Shown in pieces: positions 53,092 to 61,124 of a stretch of DNA of 64,000 bases. Both the position numbers and the translations under genes were made by a program. Each line of letters starts with the position of its first letter. Position 1 is the first letter of the stretch. The notes under the pieces were generated by a model. It saw only the letters and a list, made by a program, of their open reading frames with translations. It had not been told where the DNA came from and searched no databases. This DNA comes from Sphingomonas populi (GTDB taxonomy: Bacteria > Pseudomonadota > Alphaproteobacteria > Sphingomonadales > Sphingomonadaceae). The stretch lies in NCBI RefSeq assembly GCF_004208535.1, contig NZ_SGIS01000001.1, positions 186,001-250,000 on the forward strand. The letters are read 5' to 3'.

Positions 53092-55557
53092 ATGAGATAT
53101 GAGCTGCTTGCGGCCTCCGCAATGGCGTTGACGGTCGCGGTGCCCGCGCAGGCGGCGGACGATGTATCCCAGCGTGGCGACGATATCGTCGTCACCGCCA
53201 CAAAACGCGACGAAACGCTGCGGCAGGTGCCCCTTTCGGTCTCCGTGACGTCCGCCGAGACGATCGCGCGGGCACATATCGTCGATGTGATCGATCTGCA
53301 GTCGGTGGTGCCCTCGCTCAAGGTGCAGCAGTTCAACGCGGTCGGGCAGACCAATTTCCTGATCCGCGGCTTCGGCAACGGCAACGGCAATGACGGCATC
53401 GAAAGCTCGGTCGGCGTGTTCGTCGATGGCGTGTACCGCACGCGCACCTCGGCTGCGATCGACGACCTGCCCGAGGTCGAACGGATCGAAGTGCTGCGCG
53501 GGCCGCAGTCGACGCTGTTCGGCAAGAACGTGTCGGCGGGGGCGATCGGCATCATCACCAAGCGGCCCGCGTTCGAATGGGGCGGCAAGGCCGAACTGAG
53601 CGTCGGCACTTACGGGCTGATGCAGGGCAAGGCGAGCCTCAACGCGCCGCTCGGCCGCACGGTGGCGGTGCGGCTGTCGGGCGCGGTCGACGAGCGTGAC
53701 GGCTATATCCACAGCCTCGCGACGGGCCAGGACATCAACAACCGCCACCGCGTCTCGGTGCGTGGCGATGTGCTGTGGCAGCCGACGGCGGATTTCGCGC
53801 TGCGCGTGATCGGCGATTACAACCGCATCGCCGAACTGTGCTGCGGGGTCGCATCGGTGCGCAATGGCCCGGCCACCCGGCTCATCGCCCTCGGCCTCGG
53901 CAAGCCGGTCGGTGACGCTACCGATATCTTCGCGCGCACCTCGGTTAGCAACACCGATCCGACCAACCGGCTGATCGGCAAGGGCGTCTCCGCGCAGGCA
54001 GATTACACCTTGGGCTTCGCCAAACTCACGTCGATCACCGCGTACCGCGACCAGATAAACCAGTCGCGGCAGGATGTCGATTTCACTGGCGCCGACATCG
54101 TCACCAATGCGGCGGCGAACCACATCAAGACCTTCACGCAGGAGCTGCGCCTCGCCTCGACCGGCACCGGGCGGCTGAACTGGCTGATCGGCGGCTTCTA
54201 TCAGGATGAGCATGTCGAAACCGGCCGCGACATCCGCTTCGGCCGCGATGCGCGCGCCTTCGCTGATGGTCTATCGGGCGGCGCGATCGCACAGCTCGAA
54301 ACGCTGCAATCGCTCGTCAATCCCGCGATCCTGCCGGGCCGCACCTATTTCCAGCCGGGTCAGGGCATCTCGGACCGCTACACGCTCGCCCAGCGCGCGT
54401 TCTCGCTGTTCGCCGATGCGGATTTCAAGCTGACCGAGCGCCTCAAGATCGGCGGCGGCGTAGCGTATATGAACGATCGCAAGGCGGCGCGATCGTTCGT
54501 GTCGCTGCAAGACCCGTTCTCTTCGCTCGATCTCGGCAATGTCCGCGAACTCGGGCTGCTGCCGCTGGCGATCCTCAACCCGGCCGCACCCGCCGGCGCG
54601 ACGATCCCGACCAACCTGTTCAGCCCGCTCACCGCGCTGCAATTCTTCTACGCCAACGCACCCGGCCACGCGCCCGTGAACTTTCCCAACGCGCGCGAAA
54701 GCGGCGTATTACGCGGCGATAAGGTGACCTATTCCGCTCGCGTCGCTTATGATTTCGGGCCGGTGAGCACCTATGTCACCTATGCGACCGGCTGGAAGGC
54801 GGGCGCGATCAACCTTTCGTCAGACAGCCGCCCGCCTGACCAGACTGGCGTCGGCCGCACCGCCGCGCCCGAGAATGTCACTTTGTACGAAGCCGGCGTG
54901 AAGGGCGCGTTTGGCGGCGGCTATATCAACCTCGCGGTGTTCAAGCAGACCATCAAGGGCTTCCAGTCGAACATCTTCAAGGGGTTCGGCTATGCGCTCG
55001 TCAATGCCGGCCAGGAATCGGTCCGGGGGTTTGAGGTCGATACCGTCTATGCGCCGGTGAAGATGCTGTCGCTGGCCGGGTCTGTCACGTATCTCGACGC
55101 GAAATACGATTCCTTCACCGGCGCGGCGTGCGTCAGCTATGATCCGGTGCGCTGTCCGATCGATCCGAACACCGGGCTTACGCCACCGTTCCGCGACCTG
55201 ACCGGCCAGCTCCCGGCCGGCATCGCCGAGTGGAGCGCGTCGGGATCGGCGACAGTGTCGCATGATCTCGCGCCCGGCGTCGGCGGCTATCTGCGTGCCG
55301 AATATGACTATATGAGCCCGACCTACCAGACCGAAAGCTCGCCGCCCGACGTGGCGACCTGGGGATATCACATCCTCAACGCCAGCGTTGGCGTGACGGT
55401 GGCGGCCGCCAAGCTGGAGATGATGCTATGGGCACGCAACCTGACTGACGACCGCGCGATCGTCAGCACCTTCCCGACGACGGCGCAGGACGGCAGCTAC
55501 AGCGGCTATATCCAGCAGCCGCGCACCTACGGCGCGACGATCCGCAAGGCGTTCTGA
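53092..55557 (+). CDS. TonB-dependent outer-membrane receptor
   Basis: The 821-residue protein has a signal peptide (MRYELLAASAMALTVAVPAQA). A TonB-box-like DDIVVTATKRDETL follows, then a plug with IRGFGNGNGNDGIESSVGVFVDGVYRTR and RIEVLRGPQSTLFGKNVSAGAI. A 22-strand-type barrel ends RTYGATIRKAF, with an aromatic last residue. Its plug features resemble those of the first receptor, but the two are not near-identical. It stands alone; no sigma/anti-sigma pair adjoins, so the substrate is open. Confidence 0.95.
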   Translation: MRYELLAASAMALTVAVPAQAADDVSQRGDDIVVTATKRDETLRQVPLSVSVTSAETIARAHIVDVIDLQSVVPSLKVQQFNAVGQTNFLIRGFGNGNGNDGIESSVGVFVDGVYRTRTSAAIDDLPEVERIEVLRGPQSTLFGKNVSAGAIGIITKRPAFEWGGKAELSVGTYGLMQGKASLNAPLGRTVAVRLSGAVDERDGYIHSLATGQDINNRHRVSVRGDVLWQPTADFALRVIGDYNRIAELCCGVASVRNGPATRLIALGLGKPVGDATDIFARTSVSNTDPTNRLIGKGVSAQADYTLGFAKLTSITAYRDQINQSRQDVDFTGADIVTNAAANHIKTFTQELRLASTGTGRLNWLIGGFYQDEHVETGRDIRFGRDARAFADGLSGGAIAQLETLQSLVNPAILPGRTYFQPGQGISDRYTLAQRAFSLFADADFKLTERLKIGGGVAYMNDRKAARSFVSLQDPFSSLDLGNVRELGLLPLAILNPAAPAGATIPTNLFSPLTALQFFYANAPGHAPVNFPNARESGVLRGDKVTYSARVAYDFGPVSTYVTYATGWKAGAINLSSDSRPPDQTGVGRTAAPENVTLYEAGVKGAFGGGYINLAVFKQTIKGFQSNIFKGFGYALVNAGQESVRGFEVDTVYAPVKMLSLAGSVTYLDAKYDSFTGAACVSYDPVRCPIDPNTGLTPPFRDLTGQLPAGIAEWSASGSATVSHDLAPGVGGYLRAEYDYMSPTYQTESSPPDVATWGYHILNASVGVTVAAAKLEMMLWARNLTDDRAIVSTFPTTAQDGSYSGYIQQPRTYGATIRKAF

Positions 55558-55770
55558 GCGGGAATGCTTAATTCCACGCTTACGATCAGCATTTGCATCT
55601 GCGTGGAAGCGCCAGTATCGAGCGCGACCCGGCCCGCTTCCGAAACGAACGGGCTATTTGCCGCTCGGGCGAGGTGACATCGGAGGGAAGGCGGCGCACA
55701 CACGTCGCCGCGCTGCCCGCAGCGTAGCACCGATGTCGGCCCGAACGACACACAGCAGGAAGGACTCACA

Positions 55771-56052
55771 ATGGCAAAAACCCCGACCGCAGCAGCCGCC
55801 GCACCCAAGACTGGCGGCATCCACGCGCCGATCCAGCCCTCGGAAGATCTCGCCGCGATCGTCGGCAACGACCGTCTGCCGCGCAGCGAAGTCATCAAGA
55901 AGGTTTGGGATTACATCAAGGCGAACAACCTTCAAAATCCTGAAAACAAGCGCGAAATCGTCGCGGACGAGAAGCTGAAGAAGATCTTCGGCAAAGACAA
56001 GGTGACGATGTTCGAAATGAACAAGCACCTCGCGGGCCACATGAAAGCCTGA
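55771..56052 (+). CDS. SWIB/MDM2-domain protein
   Basis: The 93-residue protein is almost all one SWIB domain: PSEDLAAIVGNDRLPRSEVIKKVWDYIKANNL, then RREIVADEKLKKIFG-like and MFEMNKHLAGHM. Short SWIB proteins occur in many bacteria and in Chlamydia; their role is unclear, with chromatin-like or topoisomerase links suggested. AAGGA precedes the ATG. A 10-bp hairpin (56064-56073 with 56078-56087) follows. Confidence 0.92.
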   Translation: MAKTPTAAAAAPKTGGIHAPIQPSEDLAAIVGNDRLPRSEVIKKVWDYIKANNLQNPENKREIVADEKLKKIFGKDKVTMFEMNKHLAGHMKA

Positions 56053-56116
56053 ACGGTATTGCGGGCGCCGGCGGATACGCCGGCGCCTCGCGTCTCCCAT
56101 CAGTTCCGACCGCTTC

Positions 56117-56142
56117 GGAACTATGATCGAGCGACGATCGTT
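56117..56142 (+). promoter_or_regulatory. EcfG-type (general stress response) promoter
   Basis: GGAAC (56117-56121), 17 bases, then CGTT (56139-56142) match the EcfG consensus of alphaproteobacterial general stress sigma factors (GGAAC-N16/17-CGTT). It lies about 35 bases before the next start codon. It was the only full match noted by eye ahead of a gene. Confidence 0.7.
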
Positions 56143-56175
56143 TCGCCCTCAAGATTTCACAATCGAGAGGCCATT

Positions 56176-56808
56176 ATGAAACGCTCCAATCTTATCGCCA
56201 CCACCGTGGGCGCCACCGCGTTGATGTTCGCCGGCTCGCCAGTGTTCGCACAGGGCAAGGCCGATCGCGCGCGCGCCGCCATCGCCGAAGCGCACGGCAA
56301 GATCGACGCCGCCAACAAGGTCGGTGTCGCGGGCGATGCACCACGCCTTCAGGCCGAGGCGCAGGCCGCGCTTCGCACCGCCGAGGAAGAGCTCGCGCGC
56401 GGCAAGAAGGACGAAGCCATCGCCGACGCGCTCCACGCCTCGGAACTCGCCGACACCGCGCTCGGCGCGGCGCAGCAGGCGCGGAACGCCCAGGCGAGCG
56501 CACAGCAGGCCGACGCTCAGGCCGCTGCCGCGCAGGCCCAGCAGCAGGCGCAGGCAGCCAACGAACGTGCCGACGCAGCGCAGCAGCAGGCCGCCGCGTC
56601 AGCCGCCGATGCCGCCGCCGCGCGCGCCGCGCCGCCGGTGATCATCGCGGCGCCCACCCCGACGCCGACCACGACCATCACCACCGAGACAACCAAGCAG
56701 GCCGTCGCCGCGCCGGCGGTGCATCGCCGCGTCGTGCGCAAATCGACCGCGCCGAAAGCCCGCACGGTCGAGAAGACCACGACCAGCGTCACCACCTCTC
56801 AGCAGTAA
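56176..56808 (+). CDS. Exported Ala-rich coiled-coil protein (DUF4398-like)
   Basis: The 210-residue protein has a signal peptide (MKRSNLIATTVGATALMFAGSPVFAQG). A helical segment rich in Ala, Glu and Arg follows (KADRARAAIAEAHGKIDAAN, AQAALRTAEEELARGKKDEA). A long Ala/Gln coiled coil spans about 100-150. A Thr/Pro-rich end with TPTPTTTITTETT and a basic tail follow. The first part resembles DUF4398 of the envelope. The EcfG-type promoter upstream implies stress induction. Its function is unknown. Confidence 0.75.
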   Translation: MKRSNLIATTVGATALMFAGSPVFAQGKADRARAAIAEAHGKIDAANKVGVAGDAPRLQAEAQAALRTAEEELARGKKDEAIADALHASELADTALGAAQQARNAQASAQQADAQAAAAQAQQQAQAANERADAAQQQAAASAADAAAARAAPPVIIAAPTPTPTTTITTETTKQAVAAPAVHRRVVRKSTAPKARTVEKTTTSVTTSQQ

Positions 56809-56816
56809 TGCCGCTC

Positions 56817-56843
56817 GGGCGCCGCGTGTGCGGCGCCCGTTTC
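56817..56843 (+). terminator. Hairpin terminator after the Ala-rich protein gene
   Basis: A perfect 9-bp GC stem (56817-56825 with 56830-56838, loop 4) begins 9 bases past the stop and is followed by GTTTC. It is a weak-T terminator. Confidence 0.6.
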
Positions 56844-56860
56844 AGCGCGATGTCGGAGAA

Positions 56861-56937
56861 TGGTGGTCCCGGAGGGACTCGAACCCCCGACGCCCACATT
56901 AGGAATGTGGCGCTCTATCCTGCTGAGCTACGGAACC
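56861..56937 (-). tRNA. tRNA-Arg (anticodon CCT)
   Basis: The 77-nt gene folds as a full cloverleaf on the minus strand. The acceptor is GGTTCCG/CGGGACC (one T-G pair), the D-arm GCTC/GAGC, and the anticodon stem CCACA/TGTGG with loop TTCCTAA. The T-arm has the TTCGAGT loop. The 3' CCA is encoded. The anticodon CCT reads AGG, a rare Arg codon in high-GC genomes. Confidence 0.97.
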
Positions 56938-56982
56938 AATCGCTCACCCTGTACCGACAGGAGCGCCCACGCTCAAGCGGTG

Positions 56983-57429
56983 TCAGTTCACCGCGTCGGG
57001 CGGGATGATCGGCAAGGGCAAAGGCGCGACGGGTACGCCTTCCTCGATCAGCGATCTGGCCTCGGCGAGCGAGGTCTGGCCGTGGATCGGCGCGACGGGC
57101 AGATCGCCGGCATGCATCGCGCGGGCGCGTTCCGGGAAGGCCGCGCCGACCCATTCCGACTTTTCCAGCGCCTTGGCCTGAGCCGTGGCGAGCGCCTTCA
57201 TCGCCGCCTTGATCGCGGCGGGCGTCGGCGTCTCATCGGCCTTGGCGATGGCGCGGCTGTTGCCCTTGGGCGCGACGTTGGGCGCCATCACCGCCTTGAC
57301 GATCTCGGCGTCGCCGCACACCGGGCAGGAGAGCAGGCCGCGCGTGCGCTGGTCCTCATAGGCCGCGCTCGACCCGAACCAGGCTTCGAACACATGCGAC
57401 CGCGTGCAGCGCAGATCGAAAACGATCAT
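56983..57429 (-). CDS. DUF1178 protein
   Basis: The 148-residue protein has the DUF1178 start MIVFDLRCTRSHVFEAWFGS and a CPVCGD zinc-type motif with an earlier Cys in LRCTRS. SLAEARSLIEEGVPVAPLPLP marks the C-terminus. The function is unknown. Its ATG overlaps the nitrilase stop by 4 bases, so it belongs to the comF-grxC-nitrilase unit. Confidence 0.92.
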   Translation of the reverse strand: MIVFDLRCTRSHVFEAWFGSSAAYEDQRTRGLLSCPVCGDAEIVKAVMAPNVAPKGNSRAIAKADETPTPAAIKAAMKALATAQAKALEKSEWVGAAFPERARAMHAGDLPVAPIHGQTSLAEARSLIEEGVPVAPLPLPIIPPDAVN

Positions 57430-58247
57430 GCCGAAACGACATCGGGGATCGCGCGGCGGTGCGCGATGACGGGCACGCGCGCGCGCACGTCGGCGATGCG
57501 TGCGGGATCGATTTCCGCGAAACCGAGGCCGGCCTCCTCGCCCATGTCGAGCAGGACGGTGCCCCACGGATCGATCACAAGCGAATGGCCATAGGTGGCG
57601 CGGCCATCCTCATGCGTGCCGGTCTGCGCGGCGGACACGACATAGGCCGCCGATTCGATCGCACGAGCGCGCTGGAGGATGTGCCAATGCGCTGCCCCGG
57701 TCGGCCGGGTGAAGGCGGCGGGAATCGCCAGCACGGTCGCGCCGGCGTTGCTGAGCGCGCGGAACAGATCGGCGAAGCGAAGATCGTAGCAGATCGCGAG
57801 GCCGAGGTGTCCAGCCGGCGTATCGACCACGACGGCGCCTTGGCCGGGCGCGTAAGACGCCGATTCGCGCCAGCTTTCGCCGCTCGGCAGATCGACGTCG
57901 AACAAATGCAATTTGTCGTAGCGCGCGCGGATTTCGCCCTGATCGTCGATCACGAAGGCGCGGTTGGCGAGCCGTCCGTCTTCACCCTGCACCGCCAGCG
58001 AGCCGAGATGCACCCAGACCTTGTGTTCCATCGCCGCAGCGCGCGTCGCGGCGAGCACGAGATCGTCGCTCTCGGCGCGCAGATGCGGCTTGGCGCGCGC
58101 ACGGTTCTGGTCGATCAGCCCCGACATTTCGGGCGTGAACAGCATCGCCGCCCCGCCCGCAGCGGCAGCCGCCACCGCACCGACGATGGTACGCGCGTTT
58201 GCCTGCGGGTCGATCCCGCTGGTCATCTGGAGCAGCGCGATCTTCAT
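57426..58247 (-). CDS. Carbon-nitrogen hydrolase (Nit2/omega-amidase-like)
   Basis: The 273-residue nitrilase-fold enzyme has Glu in LFTPEMSGL, Lys in RARYDKLHLFDVD and the nucleophile Cys in LGLAICYDLRFADL, completing the Glu-Lys-Cys triad. Segments FTRPTGAAHWHILQRARAIE and SLVIDPWGTVLLD fit the Nit2 branch, which includes deaminated-glutathione amidases. It overlaps the grxC stop and DUF1178 start, so it is in one operon. Confidence 0.93.
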   Translation of the reverse strand: MKIALLQMTSGIDPQANARTIVGAVAAAAAGGAAMLFTPEMSGLIDQNRARAKPHLRAESDDLVLAATRAAAMEHKVWVHLGSLAVQGEDGRLANRAFVIDDQGEIRARYDKLHLFDVDLPSGESWRESASYAPGQGAVVVDTPAGHLGLAICYDLRFADLFRALSNAGATVLAIPAAFTRPTGAAHWHILQRARAIESAAYVVSAAQTGTHEDGRATYGHSLVIDPWGTVLLDMGEEAGLGFAEIDPARIADVRARVPVIAHRRAIPDVVSA

Positions 58248-58501
58248 GCCGCGAGCAATTCGTCCAGCTTGCCGGTACGCTCGAGCGCGGCGAGATCATC
58301 CGACCCGCCGACATGCGTATCGCCGATGAAGATCTGCGGCACGGTCGAACGGCCGTTGGCACGATCGAGCATTTCGGCGCGCTTGGGGCCGCCCATCGTG
58401 ATGTCGAATTCCTCGACCTCGACGCCCTTCGACGCGAGCAACCGCAGCGCGCGCGTGCAATAGGGACAGAAGGCCTTGGTGTAGATTTGTGTCTTTGCCA
58501 T
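58244..58501 (-). CDS. grxC: Glutaredoxin 3
   Basis: The 85-residue thioredoxin-fold protein has the redox motif CPYC (FCPYCTRAL) near residue 11, TVPQIFIGDTHVGGSDDL with the cis-Pro, and the GrxC size. It reduces disulfides with glutathione. The start is ATG at 58501. It overlaps the nitrilase start by 4 bases. Confidence 0.96.
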   Translation of the reverse strand: MAKTQIYTKAFCPYCTRALRLLASKGVEVEEFDITMGGPKRAEMLDRANGRSTVPQIFIGDTHVGGSDDLAALERTGKLDELLAA

Positions 58502-58536
58502 CACCCAAACGTGTGCAGTCGCCCCGCGCTTGTCAA

Positions 58537-59253
58537 TCACGGGCCGTCCGAATCGAGCACGCGCGCCCAGCACAGGATCGCGACCGATCGCGCCCCAGCG
58601 GCCAGTAACGTCGCGGTGCAGGCATCGGTGGTGGCGCCGCTGGTATAGATGTCGTCGACCAGCGCGATCGCCTTGCCCCGCACGCGCTCAGGCCGCGATA
58701 TGGCGAACGCGTCCTTCACCGCCCGCGCCCGCGCATTCACACCGAGTCCGCGCAGCATCGGCGTCGCCCGCGTTCGTCTCAAAGCCAGCGGGTCCGCCGG
58801 CACTCCGCCGGCGCGGGCGAGCGATGTTGCGATCAGCGCGGCCTGATTGAACCCGCGCGACCATAGCCGCCAGCGGTGCAGCGGCACCGGCACGATCAGG
58901 TCCGCGCCCGCCGGCATCAATCGCGCCATCTGCCGCCCGACCGTCTCGGCGAACGCGATCCGCCCGCCGTATTTCAGCCGCAGCGCAACCGTGCGCGCGA
59001 CATCGCCATAAGCGACCGCCGCGAACACGCCGGCATGGCGCGGCGGCTCGGCGAGGCAATCGGGACATTGTTCCGAAATGCCGTAATCGAACGGGGCTTG
59101 GCACGTCGCACACCACGGCGGGGCGAGGAAACGCAGCGCCCCCCAGCAGGTCGCGCAGAAGCGATGATCCTCGCCCGTCACCGCCCCGCACCCCGGGCAG
59201 CGCGGCGGCAGCGCGAGACCGGCGATGAACTGCAAGGGCGCGGCGAGCGACAC
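58537..59253 (-). CDS. comF: ComF-family phosphoribosyltransferase-like protein
   Basis: The product of about 238 residues begins with a zinc-finger region (CPGCGAVTGEDHRFCATCWG). The phosphoribosyltransferase motif is ALVDDIYTSGATTDAC. Between are RLKYGGRIAFAETVGRQMA and VPLHRWRLWSRGFNQAALI. ComF acts in DNA uptake in competent species; in others its role is unclear. The start is uncertain: GTG at 59253 is the shortest that keeps the zinc region, and AAGGGG lies only 2 bases away. It is divergent from the methyltransferase gene. Confidence 0.9.
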   Translation of the reverse strand: MSLAAPLQFIAGLALPPRCPGCGAVTGEDHRFCATCWGALRFLAPPWCATCQAPFDYGISEQCPDCLAEPPRHAGVFAAVAYGDVARTVALRLKYGGRIAFAETVGRQMARLMPAGADLIVPVPLHRWRLWSRGFNQAALIATSLARAGGVPADPLALRRTRATPMLRGLGVNARARAVKDAFAISRPERVRGKAIALVDDIYTSGATTDACTATLLAAGARSVAILCWARVLDSDGP

Positions 59254-59295
59254 AGCCCCTTGTCGCTGGCGCGGGGACACGGCACAAGCCGCCGC

Positions 59296-60135
59296 GTGAG
59301 CGTTCCCGACATCTTCGATCGCGCCGCCCGGCGCCGCTACCGCGACCGCGCTGCCGCCGATTTCGCAGGGTACGACTTCCTGCGCGCGGCGATGCTCGAC
59401 GGCCTTCAGGAACGGCTCGACAGCGTGAAGCGCGATTTCACCGACGTGCTCGATCTCGGCTGTTTCGACGGTGGCTTCGCAGGCCCGCCGGGCGCGCGGA
59501 TGGTGCGGTGCGACGCCGGCTCGCGCTTCGCCGCCGGCGCAGGCGGGATCGTCGCGGAAGAGGATCACCTGCCCTTCGCCGAAGCGAGCTTCGACCTGAT
59601 CGTCTCGGCTGGCGTTCTCGACAGCGTCAACGATCTCCCCGGTGCGCTCATTCAGGCGCGGCGGGCGCTTCGCCCCGATGGGCTTTTCCTCGCCGCTTTC
59701 GTCGGTGCGGGATCGCTGGCAAGTCTGCGCGCGGCGTTGCGAGTCGCTGAGGGTGACCGGCCGGCGGCACGGCTCCACCCGCAGATCGACGTGCGTTCGG
59801 CGGGCGACCTGCTGATGCGCGCCGGTTTCGCGCTACCGGTCGCCGACGGCGAGACGCTCAACGTCCGCTACGGCGATCTCGGCGGGCTGTTGCGCGATCT
59901 GCGCGGCATGGCCGCCACCAACGCGCTCAACGGCCGCCGCCCGTTGCGCCGCGATTCGCTCGCGCGCGCCTATCAGGCGTTCGCCGATCTCGCCGACCCG
60001 GACGGACGGGTGCCAGAGCGATTCGAGATCATCTTCATGACCGGCTGGGCGCCCTCGCCCGACCAGCCGAAGCCGGCCCGCCGGGGCAGCGCTACCGCCT
60101 CGCTCGCGGCTGCGCTGAAGCTGCCACAGGGCTGA
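59296..60135 (+). CDS. SAM-dependent methyltransferase domain protein (NDUFAF5-like)
   Basis: The 279-residue protein has a class I methyltransferase core: VLDLGCFDGGFA (SAM site, near residue 50), HLPFAEASFDLIVSAGVLDSVND, then ALRPDGLFLAAFVG. The C-terminal half (LGGLLRDLRGMAATNAL) resembles NDUFAF5/BioC-like proteins. BioC or NDUFAF5 function is not proven here. The start is GTG at 59296, 43 bases from the divergent comF start. Confidence 0.85.
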   Translation: MSVPDIFDRAARRRYRDRAAADFAGYDFLRAAMLDGLQERLDSVKRDFTDVLDLGCFDGGFAGPPGARMVRCDAGSRFAAGAGGIVAEEDHLPFAEASFDLIVSAGVLDSVNDLPGALIQARRALRPDGLFLAAFVGAGSLASLRAALRVAEGDRPAARLHPQIDVRSAGDLLMRAGFALPVADGETLNVRYGDLGGLLRDLRGMAATNALNGRRPLRRDSLARAYQAFADLADPDGRVPERFEIIFMTGWAPSPDQPKPARRGSATASLAAALKLPQG

Positions 60136-60232
60136 GGTCACGGCCTGTCGCTGGGCCGCGATCATGGTAACGAAGTCTTAAACCATTCTCGATTACCCCG
60201 GGGTGGGGGGGCGCCCTTTAAACGGTGCCTGT

Positions 60233-60790
60233 ATGCGAGTTGTATTTCGCCTGTTGGCTTTTCCCGCCGCGCTTTTCGCGGCCGTTCCGCTTCATGCGGG
60301 GTCGCTCCTCAACTATGTCGGGGAGTGCGTACCATTCGCGCGCGCCGCGTCAGGCATCCAGATCTATGGCGACGCCTGGACCTGGTGGGACAAGGCGGCC
60401 GGACATTATCGGCGTGGTGAGAGTCCCCGCGTCGGCTCGGTGGTCGTCTTCTCGCGGACGGCGCGGTTGCCGTATGGCCATGTCGCGGTCATCAGCCGGA
60501 TCGTCGATCCGCGCGTCGTGATGGTGACTCACGCAAATTGGTCGCGCCAGAACGGCGAACGCGGCCATGCCGAACAGGACGTGACGCTGACCGACGTTTC
60601 GCCGGATAACGACTGGAGCGAGGTTCGCGTCTGGTATCGCGACATGGTTGGCCTTGGCGGCACCACCTATCCGATCTCGGGCTTCATCTATTCGACGCCG
60701 GTCGATGGCGCACCGCCGCCCCACGCCGCACCCGAACTGACCGGCCGCGACCCGGATTACGTCGGCGCGCTGATCGACGCTTACCGGTAA
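60233..60790 (+). CDS. Exported CHAP-domain protein
   Basis: The 185-residue protein has a signal peptide (MRVVFRLLAFPAALFAAVPLHAG). The CHAP domain has the catalytic Cys in GECVPFARAASG and the His in RLPYGHVAVISR. CHAP enzymes cut peptidoglycan cross-links or amides. The start is ATG at 60233, where the signal peptide begins. The gene is monocistronic. Confidence 0.9.
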   Translation: MRVVFRLLAFPAALFAAVPLHAGSLLNYVGECVPFARAASGIQIYGDAWTWWDKAAGHYRRGESPRVGSVVVFSRTARLPYGHVAVISRIVDPRVVMVTHANWSRQNGERGHAEQDVTLTDVSPDNDWSEVRVWYRDMVGLGGTTYPISGFIYSTPVDGAPPPHAAPELTGRDPDYVGALIDAYR

Positions 60791-60864
60791 GCCGAGCCTT
60801 CACCGCCGCGCCAACGCTCGTCGCGCGGCGCTGCCGCACGACTACCGCAGACGATGGCAGCCGG

Positions 60865-61008
60865 TCAGCCCCGGCAGGCGACGAGCTTCGCCTCGAACAT
60901 CTGCGCCAATTCGAGCCGGCGCTTGCGCGCCTCCTCGGTCACCGCCGTGCGCGCGGCGACATGCTCCTGCATGGCACGCCGCGTATAATAGTGAAGGTTT
61001 GACTCCAT
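60865..61008 (-). CDS. Small helical protein, 47 residues
   Basis: The frame encodes MESNLHYYTRRAMQEHVAAR, then TAVTEEARKRRLELAQMFEAKL, ending VACRG. It is charged and predicted to be two helices. The N-terminal YYTRRAMQEHVAA pattern resembles short sphingomonad proteins I have seen, but I know no function. A GAGGG lies about 11 bases upstream of the ATG. The flanks (60791-60864 and 61009-61124) hold no other gene. Confidence 0.55.
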   Translation of the reverse strand: MESNLHYYTRRAMQEHVAARTAVTEEARKRRLELAQMFEAKLVACRG

Positions 61009-61124
61009 GATAGCTGACCCGCCCTCGCGACCGTATGTTCTGGATGCCCCGGTGCTGCGCTTTTACCGGGCAAAGTCATAAGCTTTTGTGACAAAATGGC
61101 GCTGCGGCGCGGCAAATCGCGCTA

